From assembly GCA_016508695.1 (NCBI GenBank), contig VNKQ01000011.1:1364001-1428000 (forward strand): a stretch of 64,000 nt of DNA, read 5' to 3'. The stretch's first letter is position 1; every line of letters starts with the position of its first letter. The notes under the pieces are model-generated. The model was not told the DNA's origin. It made no database searches and saw nothing but the letters and a program-made list of their open reading frames with translations. Below are positions 32,477-44,277 of this stretch, in pieces. A program made the translations under genes and the position numbers. This DNA is from Hyphodiscus hymeniophilus. Its lineage: Eukaryota; Ascomycota; Leotiomycetes; Helotiales; Hyphodiscaceae.

Positions 32477-35103
32477 TTAGTCTTCATCCATAACTCCGAG
32501 CAGCTTCTCTTCGCCAACTTCGCGTATTTTTTCTCCCAAAACAGCTCTCCCATAGCGCTCAGCAACTTTACCAGCAGCCTCGATCATCTTGCCGCTTCTA
32601 TCTCTCATCAAGGTAACCATCTCGAGCGCCCTCATGCCCCTCTCTTCACCCTCCCTACACTCGACAGCCATCATCTGCAATAGAGTCTTGTCAATCTCAA
32701 GCTCCATTCTCGCAAGCGCGGAACGCTGAGAATGAGAGCTCTTTGTCGAATCAATCAAATCCTGGTGTTGAGCTGTCAAGAGACTCTTAAGCACGAAATC
32801 GCCTTCTAACTTCTTCAACTCATCTCCTTCATTAGCGGGCTCGTCATCCTCGTCGTCACCGCTGTCAGGTCTAGGATTCAAGGTAAGGGGGATCTGGAAA
32901 TCGAATTCGGAAAGCAGGGGCCGAGGGAAATAGGGATACTGGTCGCCGCCTTTGAGAATGATGCAGTGGAATTTACCATCCGCCACCGCTATTGGGAAGT
33001 AAGATTCTGTCTTGCGGCCCGAGGCGAGACGAGAGAGGAGCTTCGTGTCGAGAAGTGGAATCCAGGTTGCTTGGGAGGGAGTCCGCCAGTGCAGCAGGGT
33101 CAGTAATGTCCCGGTGGAGTCGTAGATGCAAGGGTCCTGAAATTTGAGTTAACGAAATAGGAAAATTTTCGAGAGTGACGGAACTAACCCCATTGTCTGA
33201 GAAGAAAACACTCTTGACAGTCTCACCATCTGGGAGCGCTACTAAGTCTTCGTTTTGGCATACCTCATCTCTCTTTATATTCAGAATCGTGCACAACAGC
33301 TTCGTATTCCCATCAGCACCTACCGGGCCGTTGCCCAGCGTGAGCACATAATCTCTCCAGCTTGCACAAGTAACTGTTGGACTACTCTTTTGCCTGTAAA
33401 CTCTGTATGGTATTCCAAACAGAGTGTATACTCTGACATAGTTGGCCGTGGTAGTGACCGTGATAAATGACTCATTCAAGGAAATGGCAGTAATATCTTC
33501 TCCTTTGGGGAGTTGCGTGCGCCAATCAGCCCGCGTAGTCCATGTTTCATGTGGCCGGTAGAAAATAGTTGCTGGTGTATCCTTGTTCGCAGGACATGAG
33601 AAGAGAGTGCCATTGTCGTTCAGACAAGCCTTGTCGTATAAGAATGTATCCGTGAAGTGGAAGTCTCGGTGGAATTCGTGGTCATAGAACTCGACAGTGA
33701 CAGTGTTATGCGTGTCTTGATCTACCGTCCAAACGAAACCAATAAGATTGAGACAGAGATACTTTCTATTCCCACGCCAAGGCGTAGAGCCAGGCTGAAA
33801 AGATTCGTGGTATTGAGGCTCCCAGGTTTGGTTGCGGCGTTTGGTCAGAGGTCCATCAAATGGGTCAGTGTCTCCATTTGGCCTCTTCCCATTTGCGTTG
33901 ACCAGCGCGTATCCAGCACCATCATCATCAACGACAAAGTCATCCTCATCCCCCATGATCTCTGATCCGAGAATATCATCCAAGCTATCAGGACTTCCTC
34001 GCCGAGCCCCTCGATGTGGAACATCTTTGTGGCCATTGACTGTCGGTTTCCGAGCATTTGCTGAGATCTCTGAAAGAGGATCATGGACAAAAGGCGCCGG
34101 TTGGGACCCCAATTTTACCAGATGTGCGTGGTCTCCTGGGACAAAGTCGTTGTAGATGTAGACCTCGCCGTTCGAATTTGTGAAGGAAAGAAGATTTTTG
34201 GTCGGGTGCCAGGCAATGTCCATAACATCGGCATAGTCGTATGTTGTTAGGATCTTTTGTGTCTTAGTCTCCCACAAAATGATCTTTCTATCCTTTCCAG
34301 CTGATGCCAGCATCGCTCCATTTGGTGACCAAGCCAAAGCAGTGATATCGCCCATATGGCCACCGGTAAAGGCTCGCTGCTTTTCCCAGTCCCCTCTCGA
34401 CATGACTTGAATATCTCTGGTAGCCGTTGGCGCTGCAAAAGCTCTACCGTCCGGATGCCATGCAACCCTCGAACTAATCTCTTCATCCGTTTCCACTGTC
34501 CTTATCAACCCATCAACTTTGTGGACAAGCTCTGGCTCGTCGCCGGTAAGCGAGTAGAAGTAGACCAACCCATCGGTGCAGGATAATGCAATATAATTGG
34601 AGCTTGGGTCGAAAGAAATGTGTTTCACAGGCTTCAGTTGCTCCCGGAGATACATGACTGAGCTCGTGTCGTTTGTTCTGACGATTTTGACGACCAGTTC
34701 GTCACTTGCCACGGCACACCATTTTCCATCACGAGAGATAGACACATCTCGAATTGGGAGGGAGCATCGCATAAGGAAGTTGTCGAAGGACATCGATTCG
34801 AGTGAGTATTTGCTGACAGTTCCATCCTCAGAGCCCGTAACAAAGAAATCATTCTGTGAGATGCATTAGCAGCTAGGTTTGGACAGAATACGCCTGATTT
34901 ACCGTCGAATCCACTCCCATATTCTGTTCCGGGCAATCATCGATGTTCGTAGGTTCTCCATCAAATCCGGTCTTGTAAACCCGAAAGAGATTGTTTGACC
35001 CAACAGTGACCAATTTCGTGCCATCTGGAGTATAAGAGAGATAGGTTGGTCCAATTGTATGAGCAGGTCTACCCCGTACGCGCATTTGAGTCGTTGTCGC
35101 CAT
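32477..35103 (-). CDS. sepB: Replisome adaptor Mcl1/Ctf4 (SepB) with WD40 repeats
   Basis: Three exons, 35103-34903, 34853-33189 and 33136-32477, give 841 aa, the family's usual size; the introns of 49 and 52 bp are phase 0 (GTAAAT...ACAG; GTTAGT...TCAG). The N-terminal half is a WD40 propeller (repeats such as GPTYLSYTPDGTKLVTVGS and AWSPNGAMLASAGKDRKIILWE), then an acidic linker (about 290-330), the SepB/Mcl1 middle domain (WEPQYHESFQPGSTPWRGNRK onward) and a helical C-terminus. Ctf4/Mcl1/AND-1 trimers link the CMG helicase to DNA polymerase alpha and support sister-chromatid cohesion; the Aspergillus homologue is SepB. It is transcribed divergently from a WD40 gene through a 196-bp promoter with cell-cycle boxes. 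Confidence 0.92.
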
Positions 35104-35299
35104 TTCGATTGATTTATGGCACAGTGGAATTCGTAGAAGTTGGTGTTGAATTAAAGGTAGAGAGACGCGGTTCACGCGACTTTCCACTCAACACGAAAAC
35201 CCCTGTCAACTTTTGTTTGATCGGAGCAACCCACCAAGCCCTCAAAATTCGAAGGAGAAACACTCACCAACCCTTGGAAATATCTACAAGCAGCACATC
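35104..35299. promoter_or_regulatory. Bidirectional promoter with MCB and SCB boxes
   Basis: This 196-bp spacer separates the start codons of mcl1/sepB (minus) and a WD40 gene (plus). ACGCG occurs at 35165-35169 and 35174-35178, and CACGAAA at 35192-35198. These match the cores of MBF (ACGCG(T/N)) and SBF (CRCGAAA) sites that drive G1/S genes in yeasts. Clustering of three within 34 bp in front of a replisome gene makes function plausible. Confidence 0.6.
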
Positions 35300-36587
35300 A
35301 TGTCTCGAACAACAGATGCTCGAAATTTCTTTCAGACAGATGCTTCAGAATCGACCCGAGCCCGCAAAGCAGCGAAGTCTGGCAACAGAAATGGCAACCC
35401 CATCGTTCTTCAGTCCAAAATCCTCAACGCCATCCAAGACCCTTTCTCCCCGTCATGCATTTTTGTAGCAGAGAGCGCTGGATGTGTACGGAAAGTAAAT
35501 GTTGAAGTAGGTACGAAATTATATGTCTCTGCATAAAGAGACGGGGCTGACAGCAATTTAGACTAGAGATACAAAGGTCATTTATAGAGGTCCAACAGCT
35601 CCAGTCACAACGGTTGCGATTGGCGGAGAAGGAGGAAACACAGTCTTTGGAGGATGCTGGGATAAGGATATCTGGAGTTGGGACAGAGATACCAAGATAG
35701 CCAGTCGCAGATACAAGGGCCATTCGGACTTCGTAAAATCTGTCATCTGTGCCAGGATAGGAGGTAACGACGTAAGCAAGTGTTTCTGAAGGTTAGAAGT
35801 CACATTACTGATCTCATAGTGCCTCATCTCGGGTGGAGCAGACTCGAAAATTATGGTATGGAATACAAAGACGGGCGAACGTTTATACACTCTCCGCGAC
35901 AAGAGTGAGACTATGATGGCAATACAAGATCTCACTCTCGACAGCACCAAGTCCTCGGCGTCCGAAATCACCGTGGTATCGTCGAGTAGCGATCCTCATA
36001 TTCGGCGCTGGCGTATAGGTCTTGAAGGCGCCTCTCAAATTATCGACTCGGCTGAGTCAACCAATTCTGCTCCCACACGTGCTACAATTCTTGAGCATGA
36101 GACGAGTGTCTACAAAGTTCTCTTCGCAGGCGACGACGAGGATAATGATTTGTGGACTGCAAGCGCAGATGGTACCGCTAAATGCTTGGCCAGAGCGAAG
36201 AATTGGAGGACTGAAGAGACCTATGAGCATGGAGACTATGTTCGAGCTGTTGTTGTCACTTCAGATTGGGTTGTGACAGCTGGACGAGATGAAGATGTTA
36301 AAGTTTGGGACAAGGCCACTGGAAAGTTGTGGCATGTGTACGAAGGTCATTACGATGAAATTACGGCCCTAGTGCTGCTTGGCGGGGAGAAACAGGTAGT
36401 GAGTGTAAGTATCGATGGCACTGTGAGGACTTGGGGCCTCACCAAAGCTGCGCTGAACAAGGCGATAAAAGAAAAGGACGAGAAAGGGAAAGGTGTTGCT
36501 AAGGAGAAGATTCAGCCAAAGAAGAGCCTCTTGACCGCAGAGGAAGAAGCAGAGCTCGCGGACCTGATGGACTCAGATAAAGAGTGA
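35300..36587 (+). CDS. WD40-repeat protein
   Basis: Three exons, 35300-35506, 35562-35771 and 35820-36587, all phase 0, give 394 aa; introns of 55 bp (GTAGGT...TTAG) and 48 bp (GTAAGC...ATAG). About seven WD40-type blades are visible, for example GGCWDKDIWSWDRDT, SGGADSKIMVWNTKTGE, TAGRDEDVKVWDKATGK and VSIDGTVRTWGL. The C-terminus has a Lys-rich helix and an acidic tail (EEEAELADLMDSD). The protein should fold as one propeller acting as a scaffold. I cannot assign it to a named orthologue group. Shared promoter with mcl1/sepB suggests, without proving, a role in S phase. Confidence 0.85.
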
Positions 36588-38758
36588 AAACACAAATCGC
36601 TATAAAACGAATTTGTTGCAATGGCTCGCTGTCCATCGCTTTCACACGTCTTCATCGCAATCGTCTGGACGTTTTCCTTCCTGCAGCTAAGTAAGCAAGG
36701 ACCCGTTTCGATATTAACGCTCGCTGGACCCTCGGAATAATTGTTTCATCCGGCTCTGAGACCCTCATTGGATCGACAAACTGAGATAGGAGCCGAGAAT
36801 GGTTCTTTCCCGGATGTGTTAAGTGCAAGCAGCTTACTAGAATTGGGCGCTACTAGAAGGTCGCGGATATATCTGCATGCTAGCTATGGCATGATTGGCG
36901 TGCCCTCACCCATTCTCCAGGCTGGGAGTAGATTCAAGCGTATGGGCAGCAGTTGGATTCGAGGTGGTCTCGTCTTACTGTTGCAATTCCCCAACTCGAA
37001 ATTTCGATTCAAGGATAGTTTGAAGTGACAGTTTCCATCAACGAATAGTCACAACGCGTCTACGGCTACAGTATCGGACTTTTCAACGCTTTCATCGGAA
37101 TAGTGACCCTCAAGGAATCAACTATCAGGGACAGTCTCCCGGGAGCAAAGCAGTGGAAGAGATGCGCTCTTCATCACACTCACAAGAAGAAGAAATGGAC
37201 CTCTGCCCACTTGGGTGCCTGTAGTCTTCGTGCCGGGTAGCTGCACAGTAATGTAGACTCCCGAAGAAGTTTTGTTTGAGATTTCGAAGCCGTGCCATCA
37301 CTCGTCGTCAATGGACTCGGGACCTCAGGATTGGACTGCAGCTCCACAGTAAAGGCAAGACAAGATCGGGTTGAATACTGTGATCCTGACACAGATCTGG
37401 CTCTGACCCCTTTCGAGGACATTTGCTTTCTGACATTGCCTTCTGTCTCACTATTGGCTGTTTGGAGGACATGGCAAGTACGCACAGACTCTGCGCCTCA
37501 GAAGTGGGATGGAAGGGGCTTAACGAGTCACGAACAGTTCGGGGAAGTGATCAAATTTGGCAGAATGAATGTTCGGATGACACCGCACAATCTGCTTCGA
37601 CAAGTGTCACCATTCGAGCTGTACGGTTCCCTATTGAGACATCAGATCTGAGAGTTCCCCATTGCATTTCTATCAGTCTGAGAACCAAAGCACGACATGG
37701 TCCAGTGCGCTGCCCATCAAGATCGACGTTCTACTAATTCCCCCCTAACACTCGAACCTTGAAATACCAAGCGAAGGCTTTCTAGCACGCGACAGGGGCA
37801 TCTCTTTCTAAACTCAATCGGGTTCGGCAATCGATATTCTAGTAACTGATCTGCACCAGGGTCTTCTGAAGACAGAGGTCCCTCACCAACCTCGCCCTAA
37901 AGAATGACCATAACCATCACCACTTGGATTCGAGGATTCTAGGATTCCAAACTTCCGAGGCCAGGTTGCTGTCTTCCTGCTCGCTGCCGTCGCAGGACCA
38001 GACATGGTGCTGGGGTTTCCAACCAAATAAATGTCCTCCCGTTCCGAAGCGCCACCACTTGACTAAGACTAACTTATTAAGTACTCCGTACGCGTACGGT
38101 AGTACGGTACACCGAGAAGTAAGATGGGTCTGAGGTGAGAGTTCTGTTGTGTTCTGGCGGTTGGTACAACTTACAAGTACGAGTATACTCTAGCAGGGAT
38201 CGGATGGACTTCCAACTTGCGAAACTGCTAGTACGACTGTACTAAGTGGCACTGTGCTTCATTGAGATTCCGGGACAAGCTCAGCCATCACATGAAGTCC
38301 TTGGTTAGGCATATCCCGACTCCCGAGTGTTTGTTTGCGACTCAGAATCCATGGAAGGATCAACGGTCCCTGACGCCAGTTCTTCTTATCAACCAACCAC
38401 TAACGATCGTCCATCGAGCAGCTGTGGAAAGGGTGGGCCTCATGCGGTTGTCCGTCACTAAGGTACTTCACTACATCCCGAATTCGACATCAAGCGATTT
38501 GAGAAGTGAAAGCTGATCGACACTGGACTTCTATCCTTCTGTCTTATTCTCACCCTCCCTACTATTCCTTCCATCCCTCTGCTTCTACTCCTTCGTGGTC
38601 TGGAAGATTTGTATTCTTTGATTGCTTCCTTTGCCTTCCCAACTACAGTCAGCCTCATCTAGATTTCCCTTGCAACATATTCGTGCTACATGACATCACA
38701 CTCGCTGGATCGAGTCATTTGATCGATTTTCTCAATTGCATCCATAGCAGCGTTCGCA
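36588..38758. other. 2.2-kb intergenic stretch without a supported gene
   Basis: Frames up to 120 codons overlap on both strands (37180-37737) with no motif or splice logic. A 14-bp palindrome CCGTACGCGTACGG is at 38086-38099, within GTAC-rich DNA. Confidence 0.45.
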
Positions 38759-41700
38759 ATGATTTCATGCCAGTCTCAACCACAGGAGCAAAGCGGTAAG
38801 CTGGTGGCATTGGAAGGCGATGCCGATGTTGTAGCAATGCAGCTCCGACTTCTACCGCCATCCCCGAAAATACTCGTGCTACCATCCGTGCTTGACGACC
38901 TACCCCACGACGGTGATGCACAGACTTTCAACGCTCGGGATTTCATTCGCGATGTGCACACGGCTTTAGTTGAGCGAATCGAGAAAGCACGCTGTTTCCT
39001 GCAGTACTCGACAACTACGCAACGAAGACTTGTGATTACAAATGGTGGAAGCGTTCGTGCGAGGACAGCATGCATAGCCAAAATATGCGAGTACATCACA
39101 AATGGAGATGTGAGAGAGGCTGAGATCACCTTTAACGAGATCATCAAAGATGGTGTGGCAGGTCTGATGAAGGAAGAAGTTATCACCGAGGAAAAGGTGG
39201 AATTCGGCGGAATGGACGAGATGAATGAAGTCAATGTTGTCCAGGACACCCCCGGGGCGGTGGATGATCCGATCTCCAAAGCTATGAAGGCAGCAGATTA
39301 TCTTGACCACGAGACGGCGGAATTGCAAGAAAACTCAGTTGAGGTCCATACCTTGGAAACTACGGAGCCCTTAATGGATGCTACTCCTGAAGCTCGCACT
39401 GAAGTTTCGGCAGCGAACGACAATACTCCCAAATCGGAAGTGGGTGGTGATATTATCACGACTATCATGACAGTGCTTGGTAAGACTCAATGCATTGGGG
39501 AAAAGAGAAGCACTTTTGGCCCTGGATATCTCGCCTCGGTCAGTCCGACTACCCCTTTTACTTCGACTACCAGCTATACTATGGCCCCCTCACAGCAAAC
39601 AGAAGATGACGATGACTACGACTACGATGATGATTACACTCTAGACACAATCTTCCCCGGCGAAGCCTCATTTTATTCGGTGCCTCCCACACCTGCAGTT
39701 GTTTATGGGGAAGCCCGCGTAGTTGCATTGCAAAATACACCACCGAGAACGACACGGAAGACCAAATCTGTCGATGACTTCCGCCCAAGTGGTTCAGGTT
39801 ACGCGCACTGGACTTTGAGCCCACGTGCTGTAAAATCTGCCAGATCAGCGTATGATCTAGGTCGACCGAGTATTTCCAACGCCAAGCTGCGAAAAGATCA
39901 GCTATACGACGGCCTTGAGACGCTGCCAAGATCCACTTTCATAAGGCCTCCGACAAATACCATCAAGAAACCATCAGTATCCGAATTTACGTTGCCATCA
40001 GTATCGCCAAAGGTTCGAAATTATGTTGATCACGGGACCGATGCCGAAAAAATCCCAAGTGAGGAGTCAGAACCAAGTACTCCTTTTGAGCCCGTATTTC
40101 CATTGGTTGAAGACTTAGTCATTCATTTCGCACATGAAGAACCGGCTGAAATCTTTGAATATGTGTTGTCGACATACAAAAACAGAAACTATCCGGTTTT
40201 CAAATCACGAGAATCTCAATCCTCGTCAGTTTCAGCGACTCTCACTAGTGACGATGCAGAAGACTCGATAACCCGGCGTAACTCACACGTCACACCGGAA
40301 ACAACAGATGATGGCTTCCAGCAACGTCCTGAGTTCGACCCCTACGCAGCAAGCCATTATCCAAGAGGAGTCAGTCAATGGTCGACGGCCTCACAAAAGG
40401 AGAGATCAGCACGGAACTGGAATGCCCCAAGTCCATCCCTAACACCACCTCCATCCGCAAGAGGCGTTCCCGAGAAGTTCTGTGAGTTCTCGCCAATGAA
40501 TTCCAATAGCGTTATCGGTATCCAGAACGCTCTTCGATCTCTTCTTAACCTGTATTTTCCTACCGGAGACACTGGATACACACAATATTGTTTCCCAGTC
40601 TCTCCTGAGACAGAGAGATTGTGGAAACCCGTATTCGGGAATGACGAGACCTCAAATCTTGGGCTTGAGGGTGGAACGGTAGATCAGATAATTGCTTTAG
40701 GATGCGAAGAGGGGGTAAATGCAGAAGTCTTTTCTCAAGTCTCAGGACAAATCGAGAAACTAGGGATGAAGAGAGATGGATTGAACAGAAGCTCGAAGAT
40801 CGATTTGAGGTATGTTAGCGCAGTCTGAGTTCCTGAGCATAAATTAATCAGTTTTTAGGTATTTCATCACAAATGCCATGCAGACAAATCCCAATCTGCC
40901 AGTGAACATGCAGAACACCTCCAAGTCTTTATCCAACCCCGACGTTCTTGCAGCCTGCATCGTGCCTCATATTGAAGCCTATCTGGCAACAAACTCTAGC
41001 TTCCGTCTCCTAATTCTCCATTATCCTTTCGACTACCTTGCCACCATCATCGCATTGCGCGATATTCTAGGTCCGGACGTCCTCAAAATAGCCGGCATCA
41101 TGGACTCCATGTCCTCCGACCCTCCCCCAGTCTCCCGCTCGCGCATAGCAAAAGCGAACACATTCTCGAATGAAGGCGTATCAAAAATAGCCCACACTCG
41201 TTCCCGTCAATCATCCCAAGGAAAGGCCTCTATCAGCGGCTCCCAGAAATCAAACTTTGGCGTCTCTTTCTCAAAAGCCAATTATCTCCTTCCAAGCTTA
41301 GCAACAGGTGCTGAAATATCAACCTTTCTGTCCGGAATCAGGGCAGGCTTGATGGAGATTTCAACCTTTTATACCCCCGAGTCAGAACCGAAACCAAAGA
41401 TGATCCCAAAGCCTCCCCTCGCACCAACCGCAGCAATCTCAGCCTTTAACACTCGCGATGCTTCACATGCCCCACTTTCATATCGTCCAGGCTCCACAAA
41501 TCGTGAGTCAAAAACTGCTCATCTGGCAAGCTGTACACCGCCCCGTACACCTACTAGTGGTAAGGGACCCAAGTACGCTGCTAGCGTTACGTCGACTGTA
41601 CGAACAACATTCAGTGAGCGATTCAGAAGAGAGGATGCGAGGATCGAGAGTGAATGGGAGAACTTCTACGTTGGGGAAGAGGATAGCGAGGATGATGATT

Positions 41701-41825
41701 ATGATCGAATGGTGATGGGACGGGCGATGGCAAAAATAGTCCCAGATGCCAAGGCACTTACCTGGGATGGGGAAACGCCGAAGAGGAGTACGAAGAAGGC
41801 TTTGAAGTGGTTGGGGCTTTCATAA
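38759..41825 (+). CDS. Large low-complexity conserved fungal protein
   Basis: Two exons, 38759-40809 and 40859-41825 (49-bp intron GTATGT...TTAG), give 1005 aa. No enzyme domain is recognisable. Ordered parts are an N-terminal segment (about 15-140: LRLLPPSPKILVLPSVLDDLP, a helical ARTACIAKICEYI block), a mid block (about 425-450, FPLVEDLVIHF) and a C-terminal block around the splice site (IGIQNALRSLLNLYFP; PDVLAACIVPHIEAYLATNSSFRLLILHYPF) that looks folded. The rest is Ser/Thr/Pro-rich with acidic runs (EDDDDYDYDDDY near 285). Proteins of this look are annotated in ascomycetes as gastric-mucin-like; that name implies no function. Probably cytoplasmic, no signal or membrane segment seen. Confidence 0.75.
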
Positions 41826-42815
41826 ATTTGCTGTCTCCTTATAATCTTGGATTCTCGGGATGATTCCATGCCAGCGTACGTGCTTGTTTTCGTTGTCATT
41901 AGGACGCGTTTGTAGCGTATATCCTTGTTTGTCTGGGCGTTTTCATCGACGGCTGCTCTTGATAAGTTGTCATCTCTTGTTTGGGGCCTGTAAAATTATC
42001 CGTCTATACTTCTGTATTGTCTAATTTGGGAGATATTCCCGTCATTGTATATAAGATATGCTCACTCAGTCTGTTTTTGAGTGGGTGAGGCATATAGAAA
42101 GATCTTAGTTAACCTAATGATCGTACATACCTATGCTCTCATCTGACCAGTGGTATCTAAAGACTCTTAACCAATCATGCTTTAAGCAATTAGGACCTTG
42201 TTTGATCAATAGATCCGAATTGGCTTAGTTGGATGAGCGAATGGGCTTTGCGGTCTCAGTAGACCAAGGCTACAAGTCTCTTGCTGACTTCGACGATAGC
42301 CGCTGGGCTCTGCCCTCCTGGCGTAAACGAGACTCAATCTAAGAAATGTGAGCCTATTATCTTCGGACTGAGGAACTGCCTCATGGGACTGCCAAATGTA
42401 GCCAGAAATCGCTGCTGACGTATATCATGCTGCCAATGTGATCGATATGTCGGTGTAGTGGTTGAGTAAGAGAGCGGTGATCATATACCGCTGATGATGG
42501 TATCGCTATTCGCTCGAGATTGTCTACATCGCGTTCGACCTGCACCGTTCAACAACATATCGGATTGACCCATAGTGGTCGTGGCCTTTTCATCCAGCTC
42601 GTCGGACGGAACGGATTTATGCAGAGCCAGAGTATCGATGCAGCCGGCCATGGGCCAGTCACTGGGTCAGATGAAGTGGGCGATGTCTCCGTCCTATTTC
42701 TTCTCTGAGAGAGGGGTATATTCGGTCTCTGTACTTGTACAATTCATACAACTTGCCTCCATGTTCCGAACGCCAAATCCATACATTCCCAGCTCCAAGC
42801 CCAGACATACAATCG
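41826..42815. other. Intergenic, no supported gene
   Basis: Only short frames. TGGCTTAGTTGG near 42220 matches a tRNA A-box but no B-box or cloverleaf follows. Confidence 0.45.
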
Positions 42816-43777
42816 CTATCTTCTCCTCCTCTCTTGTATCTCTTCTTCATAAAGAAAGGCTGGACAAGGCGTCCCATGCTCCCCCCTGCCATTTCTCAAC
42901 CCACCCAGCAACCAATCTGTCAATCCCACTACACGAGCTCCGACGCCCTTCTCCCAGTTCCCGCCAACCTGCGCATGTTCAATAGTATGAGAAACTACCC
43001 TACCCTCCCCATCAAACTCAAAAATGAAAAGACCGGTAAACTCCTTACTATCGTCCTCCCCCTTCCCTCCCCCAAGCCACTCCGTGATTTTATCCACATT
43101 GTCTCTCGCACCAATTCCTCTATAGTGTCCTCCCGTCCCTCGACCCTTCGTTTTTCCTATTGTTCGCCATCGTACGATCAATTGTTCGGGACGATGGATA
43201 TTTGTCTGGGTGGGAGAACATGACTTGATCATCCTCTCCGAGATTATCTCGAGCTTGACGTTCCCAACGAGAGGAACTCGACCCCATGCAATTGGCGAGG
43301 TCCAGAGAGCGGCCGAGTAACCGACACGACCAGAGACAGCGGGGAGATGTGGGTGTGTTGAGGGGAAGAGGTGGAGGGTAATTTGCGGAGAGAGTATTTC
43401 CTGGGGAAGAGGGGATTGCAGGAGAGTGGGGAGTCGTTCTTGGAGGATTCGAAGAGCTGGTGGGAAGTTAGCTTGCATACTGAGTACGAAGGAGGGATGT
43501 GCTTGCTTTTTCCGAGCTTCACTGTTCGTTCGTCGGGCGGTGGTTTGGAGGCATCATTGCTGTCTGTCTTCGTGAGAAGTTTGAGGGGTACTGAAGCAGT
43601 GAACCAGATATCCGGAAGAAGTTTTTGGCCGTCGTGAACTGTGGCTAAGGGTCTTGCGGTTCTTGTCACCGATTGCGTAGGAGTGGACCGGCATCGACAG
43701 CTCGAAATGATGGGCGGAAGCGCAAGCTTAGGGACATTATGAGGAGCAGAGCGAAAGAGACTGAAAGAAGCCGACAT
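42816..43777 (-). CDS. Conserved fungal protein, probably mitochondrial
   Basis: Two exons, 43777-43507 and 43456-42816, give 303 aa. The join needs a GC-AG intron (43506-43457, donor GCAAGC, branch GCTAAC, acceptor CCAG); it restores LGKTLRILQERLPTLL, and total exon length (912 nt) is a multiple of three. No GT donor gives a working join. The first about 50 residues lack acids and are rich in Ser, Arg and Pro, like a mitochondrial presequence. The C-terminal about 200 residues resemble an NTF2/SnoaL-like domain of unknown function (SGRVGYSAALWTSPIAWGRVPLVGNVKLEI; GLFIFEFDGEGRVVSHTIE given as landmarks). Function unknown. Confidence 0.7.
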
Positions 43778-44277
43778 CAGCCTTGGTCACTCAGTATATC
43801 TTTAAAAGACATCCAGGTAAATATTGGTCGTGTGTCAAGATTACTCGTCAGGCCCGCTTGTCAAACGAATTCCTCCCCAAAACTTGGAGCTCCTATCGAT
43901 TGGCAGAATGATCGCCCGATGTGGTTAGGTAATATATCAAAAGAAGCATTTCATATTGAATCTTCCAACATGGTGTCCACCTAGGAGGGGTTTGAATCAT
44001 ATTTCGTTTAGATCTAGAATTCATGCCTCAAAGTCTGTGAATCAACAAAGGAAGTCCAACATCATTCGAAATGGTGGACAAAAGAAAGAGTTGTTCTGCC
44101 TGATCCTTGAGGCGAAAACCGCTTAACCAAACACCTGACCCTGACGACGAATACTTGTCGTTGGATTCACATCGCGATACAACTATCCGTCCCTTCGCAA
44201 TCACAACCACCTCACCTATCGTCGACCAGATTCTCTCACCTCCACTTCATATCCCGATTTAGCAGCCATCTGTCACC
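43778..44277. other. Divergent spacer before ypt1
   Basis: 500 bp between the start of the mitochondrial-type gene and the ypt1 ATG. No coding signal; CT-rich DNA immediately before the ATG is typical of fungal leaders. Confidence 0.4.

Noticed and set aside
42220..42300. Possible tRNA gene
   Set aside because: An A-box-like word is present but no B-box, acceptor stem or anticodon arm can be folded by eye.
43457..43506. 24-bp GT-AG intron (GTATGC...CCAG) in the mitochondrial-type gene
   Set aside because: Too short to splice; the GC-AG alternative has a proper branch point and length.
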